Shown one piece after another: positions 33,553-42,736 of a DNA stretch of 64,000 bases. The position numbers and the translations under genes were made by a program. Every line of letters begins with the position of its first letter. Within the stretch, counting starts at the first letter, position 1. The stretch comes from Orlajensenia flava. GTDB lineage: Bacteria > Actinomycetota > Actinomycetes > Actinomycetales > Microbacteriaceae. The notes beneath the pieces were generated by a model, which saw only the letters and a program-made list of their open reading frames with translations, ran no database searches and had not been told where the DNA came from. The stretch is from the NCBI RefSeq assembly GCF_004801905.1, contig NZ_SSSN01000003.1, positions 682,001 through 746,000 on the forward strand, given 5' to 3'.

Positions 33553-33912
33553 CTACGCGTCCGCCGGGGGCTCCCACAATTCGATCGGGAGTCCCTCGGG
33601 GTCGTGGATGCGTGCGAAGCGGCCGTAGTCCGTCGTCTCCCACTCGGGACGGCGATCGACGTCGATGCCGGCCCCTTCGAGACTCGTCACGAGCGCGTCG
33701 AGGTCGTCGACCCGGAGGTTGAGCATGAAGGGCTGATCGGCCGCGAAGCAGTCGCTGTCGGCCGCGAACGGAGCGAACACCGTCATCCCCGCATCCTGCT
33801 GCCAGACGGCGTCGCCCCCAGCGTCGATTCCGAGGTGCGTCCGATACCACGCGGCCCGTCCCTCCGGATCGCGGCTGCGGAAGAACAGTCCGCCGATTCC
33901 CGTCACGCTCAT
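33553..33912 (-). CDS. VOC-family (glyoxalase-like) protein
   Basis: The 119-residue protein has the paired beta-alpha-beta-beta-beta modules of the vicinal-oxygen-chelate superfamily: GIGGLFFRSRDPEGRAAWYRTHLGI in the first half, and LRVDDLDALVTSLEGAGIDVDRRPEWETTDYGRFARIHDPEGLPIELWEP in the second. The final Glu of IELWEP is a usual metal ligand. Small solitary VOC proteins may be dioxygenases, resistance binders or isomerases; this one cannot be assigned. The ATG at 33910-33912 starts directly at the fold. Confidence 0.85.
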   Translation of the reverse strand: MSVTGIGGLFFRSRDPEGRAAWYRTHLGIDAGGDAVWQQDAGMTVFAPFAADSDCFAADQPFMLNLRVDDLDALVTSLEGAGIDVDRRPEWETTDYGRFARIHDPEGLPIELWEPPADA

Positions 33913-33979
33913 GCTCAGTCCTGTCTCTGGACGGATGTCGGCCCATCCGCCGCTCGGTCGTCTCACTCAGTAGAGCAGA

Positions 33980-34321
33980 TCAGTGCCCGGTCTGCACCAG
34001 CTCGAACCACGGCACGTCGAAGTGCTCGACGGTGGTCTGCCGATCGATCAGGAAGCGGTCGTCATCCGGGTAGAACACGGCGACGTCGATGTCCTGGCCC
34101 GCGAACGCCACGATGTCGTCGCGCGAGCGCCACAATGAGAGTGTCCGAACCTCCGTACGAGCATCGTCCGCATCGCGGAAGAGCAGGACTGCGCCGAGAT
34201 TGCCGGGAGTTTGCCGATACGCGCGAAGTCCCGTGCTCTCGAGATACTCGCGATAGCGCTCGCGATCCGCTCGGCGAATCCACCCCGTCCAGCTCCTGAG
34301 GACCGTCGGTTCCAGAGCCAT
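33980..34321 (-). CDS. Antibiotic-biosynthesis-monooxygenase-like (ABM) protein
   Basis: The 113-residue single-domain protein has a dimeric alpha/beta-barrel (ferredoxin-like) pattern: RSWTGWIRRADRERYREYLESTG, TPGNLGAVLLFRDADDARTEVRTLSLWRSRDDIVAFAG, ending VEHFDVPWFELVQ. Such small proteins act as cofactor-free monooxygenases, haem-degrading enzymes or simply stress proteins; no active site is evident. It is divergent from the kup gene, with 184 bp in between. Confidence 0.7.
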   Translation of the reverse strand: MALEPTVLRSWTGWIRRADRERYREYLESTGLRAYRQTPGNLGAVLLFRDADDARTEVRTLSLWRSRDDIVAFAGQDIDVAVFYPDDDRFLIDRQTTVEHFDVPWFELVQTGH

Positions 34322-34505
34322 GCAGTCTCCTCCAATCCGCGCGCTGTCGGGGAGGGACAGGAGCGCTGTGACCAGTCAACCCGGGGTGCAGGGTCTCGTC
34401 ACGCCCGAGCGGATCCTTTGGCGGTTTGTCGGCGCATCGTGTCCGTCTCGATCCGTTCGCGCGATAGGGGTCGACTGCACGGGGGCGGCAGTTCATACTG
34501 ATGCG

Positions 34506-36415
34506 ATGCCTGCTGCTGAGACCCGCCGCCTCGCGAAGACGGCGCTCGTCGTCGGTGCTCTCGGAGTGGTGTTCGGAGACATCGGGACGAGCCCGATCTA
34601 CACGATTCAGACGGCGTTCAATCCCGGGGACCCGCATCCGGTCCCCGTCTCGACCGAGAGCGTCTACGGCATCGTCTCCCTGATCTTCTGGTCGGTCACG
34701 GTGATCGTCACCATCGCGTACGTCGGGCTCATCCTGCGCGCCGACAACGAGGGCGAGGGATGCATCATGGCGCTGCTCACGCTCGTCGGCCAGAAGATGG
34801 TCGCCGGGCGGCGGCGCACCAAGATGATCCTGGTCGCACTCGGCATCTTCGGAGCGTCCCTGTTCTTCGGCGACAGCATGATCACCCCGGCCATCTCGGT
34901 GCTGTCAGCCGTGGAGGGACTTCAGATCGCGGCGCCGTCGCTCGCGGAGTTCATCATCCCGATCACCCTGGTCATCATCTTCATCCTGTTCTTCTTCCAG
35001 CGCTTCGGCACGGCGGCGGTGAGCAAGCTGTTCGGACCGGTCATGGTCGCCTGGTTCGTCTCGATCGCGGCGTTCGGCATCCTCGGCATCACCAGGGAGC
35101 CCGAGATCCTGCGCGCGTTGTCGCCGACGTACGCGATCGGGTTCGCGGTGTCGCATCCGTCGATCGCCTTCTTCGCGCTCGCGGCGGTCGTGCTCGCCAT
35201 CACCGGGGCCGAGGCGCTCTACGCCGACCTCGGTCATTTCGGTCGCCTGCCGATCGCGCGTGCCTGGCTCATCCTGGTCTTCCCCAGCTGCATCCTCAGC
35301 TACTTCGGGCAGGGAGCGCTCGTCCTCAACGACCGCTCCGCCCTGTCGAGTCCGTTCTTCCTGCTCGTGCCTGGTCCCCTGCAAGTGCCGATGGTCCTGC
35401 TCGCGACCGCCGCGACCGTCATCGCGTCGCAGGCGGTCATCACGGGCGCCTTCTCGGTGGCACGCCAGCTGGTGCAGCTCGGCTACCTCCCCCGACTGCG
35501 CATCGAACACACCTCCGCGAGCACCATCGGGCAGGTGTACGTGCCCATCATCAACTGGCTCCTGCTCATCGCCGTCAGCATCCTCGTGCTGACCTTCCGT
35601 CATTCATCCGCACTGGCCTACGCCTTCGGAATGGCGGTCACGGGAACCATCACCATCACGACCACGCTGTTCCTGTACTACACCGCCAAGACACGACGCG
35701 CGCCGCTCTGGCTCGTCATCATCGGCGGCGGCCTGCTCCTCGGCCTCGAGCTGCTCTTCTTCGCGGCGAACCTCACCAAGATCGTCAGCGGCGCGTGGCT
35801 GCCGCTCGTCATCGCCATCGGTGCCTACCTCATCCTCATGACCTGGTACCGCGGTCGACAGATCGTCACCGCTCAGCGCGAGCACGAGGAGGGGTCGCTC
35901 GATGACTTCCTCGAAGGACTCCACGACGGCACCATTCCCGTGACCCGTGTTCCCGGCACCGGCATCTACCTCAATCGGGGCAGGACGACGGCCCCCTGGC
36001 CATGCGTTCCACCGTCGAGCACTTGGGCTCGCTGCACGAGTACGTGATCATCCTGGCCGTGGACACCGCGCAGACGCCGACGATTGCGCCCGAGGACCGG
36101 TTCTCGACGGATTCCCTGGGCTTCACCGACGACGGCATCGTGCTCGTGCAGGCGCGGTTCGGGTTCATGGAGCGACCCGACATCCCCGCCGCCCTCGCCG
36201 AACTGCCCGCCGAGGACCTCGAGATCCCCCTCGACCTGGACGAGGCGACCTACTTCCTCTCCACGATCGACCTGCATCGCGGAAACGTGCCGGGCCTGGC
36301 CCGGTGGCGCAAGTCCGTCTTCCTCGCCACCTCGCGAGGTGCCGCCGACGCCGCTCAGTACTTCGACCTGCCGCCCGATCGCACCATCCTGATGGGATCG
36401 CGCGTCGAGGTCTGA
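34506..36415 (+). pseudogene. kup: Kup-type potassium transporter gene with a single-base frameshift
   Basis: Frame one (34506-35980) encodes about 492 residues of a KUP/HAK potassium uptake permease: VVGALGVVFGDIGTSPIYTIQ, RADNEGEGCIMALL, FFGDSMITPAISVLSAVEGL, with about twelve helices. After VTRVPGTGIYLNRG at the run CGGGG (35976-35980) the frame is lost. The true C-terminal domain continues one base shifted as DDGPLAMRSTVEHLGSLHEYVIIL to the stop at 36415, ending GSRVEV as in intact Kup proteins. One missing base in the G run explains everything. It may be a sequencing error, a recent null mutation or a slippage site; the translocation part is intact in any case. Confidence 0.85.
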
Positions 36416-36464
36416 GTCGCTGGTCGGACCACCGGCTATCGGGCGAGGATGTCCGTCGCTCGCG

Positions 36465-38729
36465 TCAGCGCACGTCGAACCCCGCGACGAGCAGCTTCTC
36501 CTCGCTCGAGGACGGGCCCACCAGCAGCTCGAACTCCCCGGGCTCGACGTGGCGGTCCCCCTTGGAGTCCACGATGGTGCACTCGGCGACCGGCAACTCG
36601 ATGCGCACGCGGGTTGAAGCGCGCGGTGCGAGATCCACCTGGCGGTAGCCCTTCAGCTCCTTGTCGGCCCAGCTGGCGCTCGTGACGCAGTCGCGCACGT
36701 AGACCTGCACCGTCTCCCGGGTCGGACGTTCGCCGGTGTTGCTCACCGTCACCTCAGCGACGATGGTGTCTCCAGCGCCGAGCGTCGTCTCTTCCAAGCT
36801 CAGGTCGGAGTAGGCAACGGTGGTGTACGAGAGGCCCTCACCGAACACCCACCGGGGCGCCATGGTGAGGTCTGCGTATCGGTCGCCGTGCTGACCGCGG
36901 ATCTGGTTGTAGTACGTCGGCTGCTGGCCGACATGACGTGCGAAGGAGATCGGCAGGCGTCCCGTGGGCTCGACCCGGCCGGCGACGATCTCCGCGATCG
37001 CCTGGCCGCCGAGCATTCCCGGATTCGCCGCCCAGATCACTGCGGCGGCGTTCGCGACCGACGGCGGCAGCACGAGCGGCTTCGACGCGAGCAACACCAC
37101 GATGACGGGCTTGCCCGTCGCGATCATGGCGTCGAGGAGGGCGATCTGGGCGCCGATCAGTTCGAGCGTCGCCGTGGAGCGCCCCTCGCCCACGAGCTCG
37201 ATGCGATCTCCGACGACGGCGACGACGACGTCTGAAGCCTCCGCTGCCGCGATGGCCTCGCCGATGAGCTCGTGATCGGGTGCGCACGGCACGACGATCT
37301 GCGGCCGCGGCTGGCCATCCGGGAACAGGGTCCCCTGCGGGTCGTCCTCGAGGGTGAGGATGTCGGCTCCGCGTGCGTGTCGGATGCTCCACCCGTCGAT
37401 CTGCCGGAATCCGTCGAGCACCGTCGTGATCATCTCGCGCGGCTGGCCGTCCAGCCAGCCGGCCTGGCCGGATCCACCGGCCCAGTCGCCCAACTGGGTC
37501 TGCGCGTCGTCGGCCAGCGGCCCGACCACCGCGACGCGCACGGGGTCAGCGGCCGCGAGCGGCAGGATTCCGTCGTTCTCGAGCAGGACGATCGAGCGGC
37601 GGGCGACCTCGAGGTTGAGTTCCGCATGCTCGGCGCTGCCGACCACGGCGTCGAGGCCGTCGACGGGCAGGCGGGGGTCCTCGAAGAGTCCGAGGTCGAA
37701 CTTGAGGGTCAGGATGCGCGCCGCGGCGGCGTCGAAGGCGTCCTCGGCGAGCAGGCCGCGCGCAACCGCGTCCAGTGCGCCCTCGTAGAACTTCGGCGTG
37801 GCCATGACCATGTCGTTGCCTGCCGTGACCGCCGCGGCGGCTGCCGTTGCGTAGTCCGTGTGGAGCTTCTGCTCCCAGACCATGCGGCCGACGTTGTCCC
37901 AATCGGTGAGCATAGTGCCGGAGTAGCCCCACTCCCCGCGCAGGACGTCGTTCAGCAGCCAGTCGTTGACGGTGATCGGCACGCCATCCGTGCTCTGGTA
38001 GCCGAGCATGAACGTGCGGCATCCCTCGCGTGCGACGCGCTCGAATGGCGGGAGGAACCAGCTGCGCAGTTTGCGCCGCGAGATGTCCGCCTCGCTCGCA
38101 TCACGCCCGCCCTGCGTCTCCGAGTAGCCGGCGAAGTGCTTGGCCGTCGCGAGGATCGCGGTCGGATCGTCGAGCCCCTGCCCCTGATAGCCGCGCACCA
38201 TCGCGCTGGCGAGCTCGCCGATGAGGAACGGGTCCTCACCGAACGTCTCGTTCACGCGACCCCAGCGCAGATCCCGGGTGATGCACAGCACCGGAGAGAA
38301 GGTCCAGTGCACGCCGGTCGCTGCAACCTCCTCCGCAGTCGCTCGCGCAACCCGCTCCATGAGGTCCGCGTCCCACGACGCCGCCATGCCGAGCTGGGTC
38401 GGATAGATCGTGGCGCCAGGCCAGAACGAGTGCCCGTGGATGCAGTCCTCGCCTACGAGCAACGGGATGCGCAGGCGGGTCTCGGCGGAGAGCCGGTTCG
38501 CCTCGATGATCCGTTCCGGAGAGGTGTGCAGGATCGAGCCGGCGTGGCGTCGAAGGACGATGTCGTCCAGGTCGTCCCGTGCGTCGAGCTGGAGCATCTG
38601 CCCCACCTTCTCCTCGACGCTCATGCGCCCGAGGAGATCGGAGACCCGCTCCGGGGTGGTCAGTGACGGATCCTGGTACGGGAGGACCTCCTGCTCCTGA
38701 TCAACGCTCAGTGTAGGGATCGAGGTCAC
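36465..38729 (-). CDS. GH3 beta-glucosidase-type glycoside hydrolase
   Basis: The 754-residue protein lacks a signal peptide, so it acts in the cytoplasm on imported oligosaccharides. It has the GH3 N-domain (VGQMLQLD, LLVGEDCIHGHSFWPGATIYPT, RDLRWGRVNETFGEDPFL, ATAKHFAGYSETQGGRDAS), the nucleophile Asp in MLTDWDNVGRM, the C-terminal alpha/beta sandwich (SIVLLENDGILPL) and a fibronectin-like end domain. The GTG start (38727-38729) overlaps the stop of the upstream permease gene, making it the last gene of the transport operon. Specificity (beta-glucoside or beta-xyloside) is not readable. Confidence 0.92.
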   Translation of the reverse strand: MTSIPTLSVDQEQEVLPYQDPSLTTPERVSDLLGRMSVEEKVGQMLQLDARDDLDDIVLRRHAGSILHTSPERIIEANRLSAETRLRIPLLVGEDCIHGHSFWPGATIYPTQLGMAASWDADLMERVARATAEEVAATGVHWTFSPVLCITRDLRWGRVNETFGEDPFLIGELASAMVRGYQGQGLDDPTAILATAKHFAGYSETQGGRDASEADISRRKLRSWFLPPFERVAREGCRTFMLGYQSTDGVPITVNDWLLNDVLRGEWGYSGTMLTDWDNVGRMVWEQKLHTDYATAAAAAVTAGNDMVMATPKFYEGALDAVARGLLAEDAFDAAAARILTLKFDLGLFEDPRLPVDGLDAVVGSAEHAELNLEVARRSIVLLENDGILPLAAADPVRVAVVGPLADDAQTQLGDWAGGSGQAGWLDGQPREMITTVLDGFRQIDGWSIRHARGADILTLEDDPQGTLFPDGQPRPQIVVPCAPDHELIGEAIAAAEASDVVVAVVGDRIELVGEGRSTATLELIGAQIALLDAMIATGKPVIVVLLASKPLVLPPSVANAAAVIWAANPGMLGGQAIAEIVAGRVEPTGRLPISFARHVGQQPTYYNQIRGQHGDRYADLTMAPRWVFGEGLSYTTVAYSDLSLEETTLGAGDTIVAEVTVSNTGERPTRETVQVYVRDCVTSASWADKELKGYRQVDLAPRASTRVRIELPVAECTIVDSKGDRHVEPGEFELLVGPSSSEEKLLVAGFDVR

Positions 38730-39814
38730 GCGGTCGACCGTTCGGATTTGGATCTGCCCGAGCGCACACCGGCGCCTGCGGCGAGATCCGGTCGCACCTG
38801 GGTGACTGCGGCGTTGGGGTCCATGCCCTTCTTCTTCATCGCGCGGGCGCGCTCACCGGCCGAGCGAAGACGCGGGTTGACGTACTCGTCGATGCCGAAG
38901 TTGATCAGCGCGAGCGCCACTCCGAGAAGTGCGATGCAGAGTCCGGCCGGGACGTACCACCACCAGTAGTCCGGGAACGCGTTGTTCTGCTGGGCCCAGA
39001 ACAGGATGGTGCCCCAGTTGAGGTTCGACACGGGGATGACGCCGATGAACGCGAGGGTGGTGAGGCCGAGGACCGCTGCGGTCATGGTGCCGACGAAACT
39101 CGAGGCGATGATCGCCATCAGGTTCGGCAGCATCTCGACCAGGATGATGCGGTGCAGGGGTTCGCCGTTGGCGCGAGCGGCTTGGACGAAGTCGCGATTG
39201 CGCAGCGACATCGTCTGGGCCCGCAGCACGCGTGCACCCCACGCCCATCCGGTCAGTCCCAGCACAGCGGCGATGAGGATGAGCGGCGGATCCTGGAACT
39301 GCGACGCGATGATGATCATCAGCGGCAGCGCGGGAAGAACGAGGAACACGTTCGACAGCGCCGAGAGGGATTCGCTCTTCCACCCGCGGAGGTAGCCCGC
39401 CGTCACACCCACCACGATCGCCATGACCGTGGCCATGATGGTCGCGATGAGCCCGACCACGAGGACGCCCCGGGTTCCGTAGACGATCTGGCTGAAGACA
39501 TCCTCGCCGATGTGGGTCGTCCCCAGCAGGTGCTGGAACGACGGCGGCTGGAGAGTCGCGCTCAGATTCTGCGCCGTCGGGTCGTACGGCGCGATCCACG
39601 GTGCGAAGATCGCGACGAGCAGGAAGATTCCGAAGATGATGAGCCCGGTGGCGGACTTCGGATTGCTGAACATCGCCAGGGAGGCCCTCAGCTGACTCCC
39701 GAAGGTCTTCTTCTTGACGGTCGAGAGGCCGGCGGTGAGCACGCTGGCGGTCTCGGGTGTGCCGGCGCCGACGGGTTGGACCAGCGTGGACGTGTTCTCT
39801 GCAGGAGCGTTCAT
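38726..39814 (-). CDS. Oligosaccharide/oligopeptide ABC transporter permease (OppC-like)
   Basis: The 362-residue protein has a 45-residue flexible N-terminus, then six membrane helices: GLIIFGIFLLVAIFAPWIAPYDP, GTTHIGEDVFSQIVYGTRGVLVVGL and the others. The cytoplasmic coupling (EAA-type) loop is VQAARANGEPLHRIILVEMLPNLMA. The extended C-terminus is basic. It pairs with the OppB-like permease encoded 2 bp upstream to form the channel for the substrate delivered by the lipoprotein. The long frame reaching beyond its ATG (39812-39814) is antisense-like shadow of the upstream gene. Confidence 0.92.
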   Translation of the reverse strand: MNAPAENTSTLVQPVGAGTPETASVLTAGLSTVKKKTFGSQLRASLAMFSNPKSATGLIIFGIFLLVAIFAPWIAPYDPTAQNLSATLQPPSFQHLLGTTHIGEDVFSQIVYGTRGVLVVGLIATIMATVMAIVVGVTAGYLRGWKSESLSALSNVFLVLPALPLMIIIASQFQDPPLILIAAVLGLTGWAWGARVLRAQTMSLRNRDFVQAARANGEPLHRIILVEMLPNLMAIIASSFVGTMTAAVLGLTTLAFIGVIPVSNLNWGTILFWAQQNNAFPDYWWWYVPAGLCIALLGVALALINFGIDEYVNPRLRSAGERARAMKKKGMDPNAAVTQVRPDLAAGAGVRSGRSKSERSTA

Positions 39815-39816
39815 GC

Positions 39817-41019
39817 TCAGGCCTCCGTCTCGCGAACGCGGGGATCGAGGATGGCGTACGCGATGTCCGCCAGAATGTTGGCGACCAGTACCGCCAGGAC
39901 GAGCACGAGGAAGATTCCCTGCATCAGGGCGTAGTCCTTCGCATTCGTCGCGTTGAGCAGCAGCAGTCCGATGCCCGGGTAGGAGAACACCATCTCCATC
40001 ACGAGCGTGCCGCCGACGATGAACCCGAGGGCGAGGGCGAAGCTCTGGATCTGAGGCAGCACGGCATTGCGCGCCGCGTAGCGCCAGAGCACCCGCCGGT
40101 CCGGCATCCCCTTCGCCTGTGCCACCGTGATGTAGTCCTCGTCGAGCACCGTCAGCATCATGTTGCGCATGCCCAGCACCCAGCCCCCGACCGACGCTAT
40201 GACGATGGTGAGGGCGGGCAGTGCTGCGTGGGATATCACCTCGGAGATGAAGTCCAGGTTGAAGCCGGGCGTCACGCCGAGCTCGTACGCGTGGCCGGCC
40301 GGGAACCAGCCGAGCAACGACGCGAACACCGCGATGAAGATCAGACCGAGCCAGAAGTAGGGCACGGTGCCGAGGAAGGTCGTCACGGGGACCAGGAAGT
40401 CGAGGCGCCCGCCGCGGCGCCAGCCGACGACGGCGCCCACGATGGTTCCGACGACGAACGAGATGATGGTCGCGATGCCGACGAGCGAGAGCGTCCACGG
40501 GAGTGCCGCGCCGATGACCTCGCTCACGGGAGCCATGCCGCTCGAGATCGAGATGCCGAGATCGCCATGCAGCAGCATCCCCCAGTAATGCCAGTACTGC
40601 TGCCACAGGGACGTCGAGTTGTCGAGACCGAACTGGATTCGCAACGCCTTCTCGGCCGAGGGCTGCAACAGGCCACGGCTCTGCGCCATGTAGGCCTGAA
40701 CGGCATCGCCCTTCATCATCCGAGGGATGAAGAAGTTGATGCTGATGGCGGCGAATGCGGTGAACGCGTAGAACAGCACACGGCCGCCGATGAATCGCCA
40801 CGGCACGCGACTGCCGCCGCGCTCGGCCTTCGTCGCGGTTGTCCCGACGAGGGTCGGATCGAACTGCACGGCATCGGATTGCGCACCACTGACCGGCGCG
40901 GCAACGATCGGCGCGGCTCCGAGCCCGGGCGCGACGGCAGCCTGCACGCCGACGGCCTCATTCTCGGGGTTCCGGCTGTCCGGACCGGGGCCAACGGTCG
41001 TTGACGTATCTGCGCTCAT
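39817..41019 (-). CDS. Oligosaccharide/oligopeptide ABC transporter permease (OppB-like)
   Basis: The 400-residue protein carries an unusually long, Ala/Pro-rich N-terminal extension of about 75 residues before the first helix (VLFYAFTAFAAISINFFIPRM). The OppB-type body follows, with FGLDNSTSLWQQYWHYWGMLLHGDLGIS, GWVLGMRNMMLTVLDEDYITVAQAKGMPDRRVLWRYAARNAVLPQ as the coupling loop, and FSYPGIGLLLLNATNAKDYALMQG. It overlaps the upstream ATPase gene by 4 bp and precedes the second permease by 2 bp. Confidence 0.92.
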   Translation of the reverse strand: MSADTSTTVGPGPDSRNPENEAVGVQAAVAPGLGAAPIVAAPVSGAQSDAVQFDPTLVGTTATKAERGGSRVPWRFIGGRVLFYAFTAFAAISINFFIPRMMKGDAVQAYMAQSRGLLQPSAEKALRIQFGLDNSTSLWQQYWHYWGMLLHGDLGISISSGMAPVSEVIGAALPWTLSLVGIATIISFVVGTIVGAVVGWRRGGRLDFLVPVTTFLGTVPYFWLGLIFIAVFASLLGWFPAGHAYELGVTPGFNLDFISEVISHAALPALTIVIASVGGWVLGMRNMMLTVLDEDYITVAQAKGMPDRRVLWRYAARNAVLPQIQSFALALGFIVGGTLVMEMVFSYPGIGLLLLNATNAKDYALMQGIFLVLVLAVLVANILADIAYAILDPRVRETEA

Positions 41020-41828
41020 CGCACACCTCCGAGAGTCCGTGCCGACCGGTCGCGGAAGAACTCCTCCGGATCGGGTGAAGCCGCCCGCAACTCCTGGGTG
41101 TACGGGTCGTGCGGATGGAGGATGACGTCGTCCGCCGTCCCACGCTCGACGACCTTGCCCTGGTTGAGCACCATGATCTCGTCACTGAAGTGGCGAGCGG
41201 TAGCGAGGTCGTGGGTGATGTAGAGCACACCGAGCCCTTCCTCGCGCTGCAGGTCGGCGAGCAGGTTCAGGACTCCGAGTCGAATCGACACGTCCAACAT
41301 CGAGACCGGCTCGTCGGCGACCAACAGGGAGGGACGGGATGCCAGCGCGCGCGCGATCGCCACGCGCTGGCGCTGTCCGCCGGACAGCTCGTGGGGACGT
41401 CGCTCCATCACGGCGTCGGGCTCCAGTCGAACGCGCAGCAGCAGGCGTCGCACTTCGTCGTCGAGTTGGTCGCGCGGAACCACCTTGTCCAGCCGCAAAG
41501 GCCGCTCGATGTGATGGCGAATCGAGTGGTACGGATTCAGGGACGCGAACGGATCCTGGAACACCATCCGGAGCTGCTGGCGGTATTTGCGAAGACCCTT
41601 GCCTCCGCGCGGGATGGGAGCGCCGTCGAGCAGCACTTCGCCGCGGGTGGGCGTCTCCAGCTGCGTGAGGATCTTCGCGATCGTCGACTTGCCGCTGCCC
41701 GACTGGCCGACGAGACCGATGGTCTGGTGCGAGCGCAGAGTGAAGCTGACCTCGTCGAGAGCCTTGATCTGGCCGAAGCCGCGGACGTTGTAGATCTTGG
41801 TGACATTCTTGAACTCGAGAGTGGTCAT
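41016..41828 (-). CDS. ABC transporter ATP-binding protein (OppF-like)
   Basis: The 270-residue ATPase has Walker A GQSGSGKST, Q-loop MVFQDPFASLNP, signature HELSGGQRQRVAIARAL, Walker B SLLVADEPVSMLDVS and switch ITHDLATA. The C-terminal DPYTQELRAASPDPEEFF stretch is typical of the second ATPase of Opp/Dpp systems. It forms a heterodimer with the ATPase encoded just upstream, whose stop overlaps its ATG by 4 bp, and drives import through the two permeases downstream. Confidence 0.94.
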   Translation of the reverse strand: MTTLEFKNVTKIYNVRGFGQIKALDEVSFTLRSHQTIGLVGQSGSGKSTIAKILTQLETPTRGEVLLDGAPIPRGGKGLRKYRQQLRMVFQDPFASLNPYHSIRHHIERPLRLDKVVPRDQLDDEVRRLLLRVRLEPDAVMERRPHELSGGQRQRVAIARALASRPSLLVADEPVSMLDVSIRLGVLNLLADLQREEGLGVLYITHDLATARHFSDEIMVLNQGKVVERGTADDVILHPHDPYTQELRAASPDPEEFFRDRSARTLGGVR

Positions 41829-42649
41829 CGGACCACCACTCCCTTCTCGCCAGTGAGGCGGGGGAACGAGCTGAGCAGGCTCCGGGTGTACTCGTGCTCG
41901 GGATCGGACCAGATCTGCTCCGAGGTGGCGAGCTCGACGATCGCACCCTCGCGCATGATCGCGATGCGGTCGCTGATCTCCAGCAGCAGCGGAAGGTCGT
42001 GGGTGATGAAGATCACCGAGAACCCGAATTCGTGCCGGAGTTGCGAGATCTGCTTGAGGATCTCGCGCTGCACCAGCACGTCGAGAGCGGTCGTCGGCTC
42101 GTCCATGACCATGAGCTGAGGGCGCAGCGCCAGGGCCATCGCGATCATGACTCGCTGGCGCATGCCACCGGACAGCTCATGAGGGTAGGAGCGGATTCGC
42201 GCTCCCCCCACCTTGACGATCTCGAGCAGATCGACGACGGCCGCCCGGCGTTCCGTGCGGTTCATCTCGGGACGGTGGATGAGGAACACGTCATCCAGCT
42301 GCGCCCCGATCGTCGTGACCGGGTTGAGGGCGTTCATCGCCCCTTGGAAGACCATCGAGATCTTGTCCCACCGGAACCGGCGCATCTCCTCCACACCGAG
42401 GGAGTTGATGTCGATGTCTTCTCCGTCGGCGTCGTGGAAGACCACGTCGCCGCTGGTGATCACCGCAGGCGGCTTGAGGAGTCGCTGGATGCCGTAGGCG
42501 AGCGTGGTCTTGCCACTCCCGCTCTCTCCGGCGAGCCCGACGATCTCACCGCGCTCGATGTCGATGGTGACGTTCTTGACCGCCGCGACGGGCGGATCCA
42601 CGTCATACACGACTGAGAAGTCGCGGATGGAAAGGAGGGGATCTGTCAT
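41825..42649 (-). CDS. ABC transporter ATP-binding protein (OppD-like)
   Basis: The 274-residue ATPase has Walker A GESGSGKTT, Q-loop MVFQGAMNALNPV, signature HELSGGMRQRVMIAMAL, Walker B QLMVMDEPTTALDV and switch ITHDLPLLLE. The C-terminal EYTRSLLSSFPRLTG matches the OppD family. The ATG at 42647-42649 directly precedes TDPLLSIRDFSVVYD and was preferred over the upstream extension. It is separated from the binding-protein gene by an 87-bp gap containing a hairpin. Confidence 0.94.
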   Translation of the reverse strand: MTDPLLSIRDFSVVYDVDPPVAAVKNVTIDIERGEIVGLAGESGSGKTTLAYGIQRLLKPPAVITSGDVVFHDADGEDIDINSLGVEEMRRFRWDKISMVFQGAMNALNPVTTIGAQLDDVFLIHRPEMNRTERRAAVVDLLEIVKVGGARIRSYPHELSGGMRQRVMIAMALALRPQLMVMDEPTTALDVLVQREILKQISQLRHEFGFSVIFITHDLPLLLEISDRIAIMREGAIVELATSEQIWSDPEHEYTRSLLSSFPRLTGEKGVVVR

Positions 42650-42686
42650 GGGTTGAACACTTTCAGGCTCACAGCACGCGCAGGCC

Positions 42687-42721
42687 GGGGTGGATGGGGC
42701 GTGAGGTCCACCATCCACCCC
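42687..42721 (-). promoter_or_regulatory. Intra-operon hairpin behind the binding-protein gene
   Basis: GGGGTGGATGG (42687-42697) and CCATCCACCCC (42711-42721) form a perfect 11-bp stem 16 bp after the binding-protein stop codon. Such structures often protect the upstream mRNA or partly stop transcription, giving more binding protein than permease. Confidence 0.65.
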
Positions 42722-42736
42722 AGCTGCGCTGGATTG

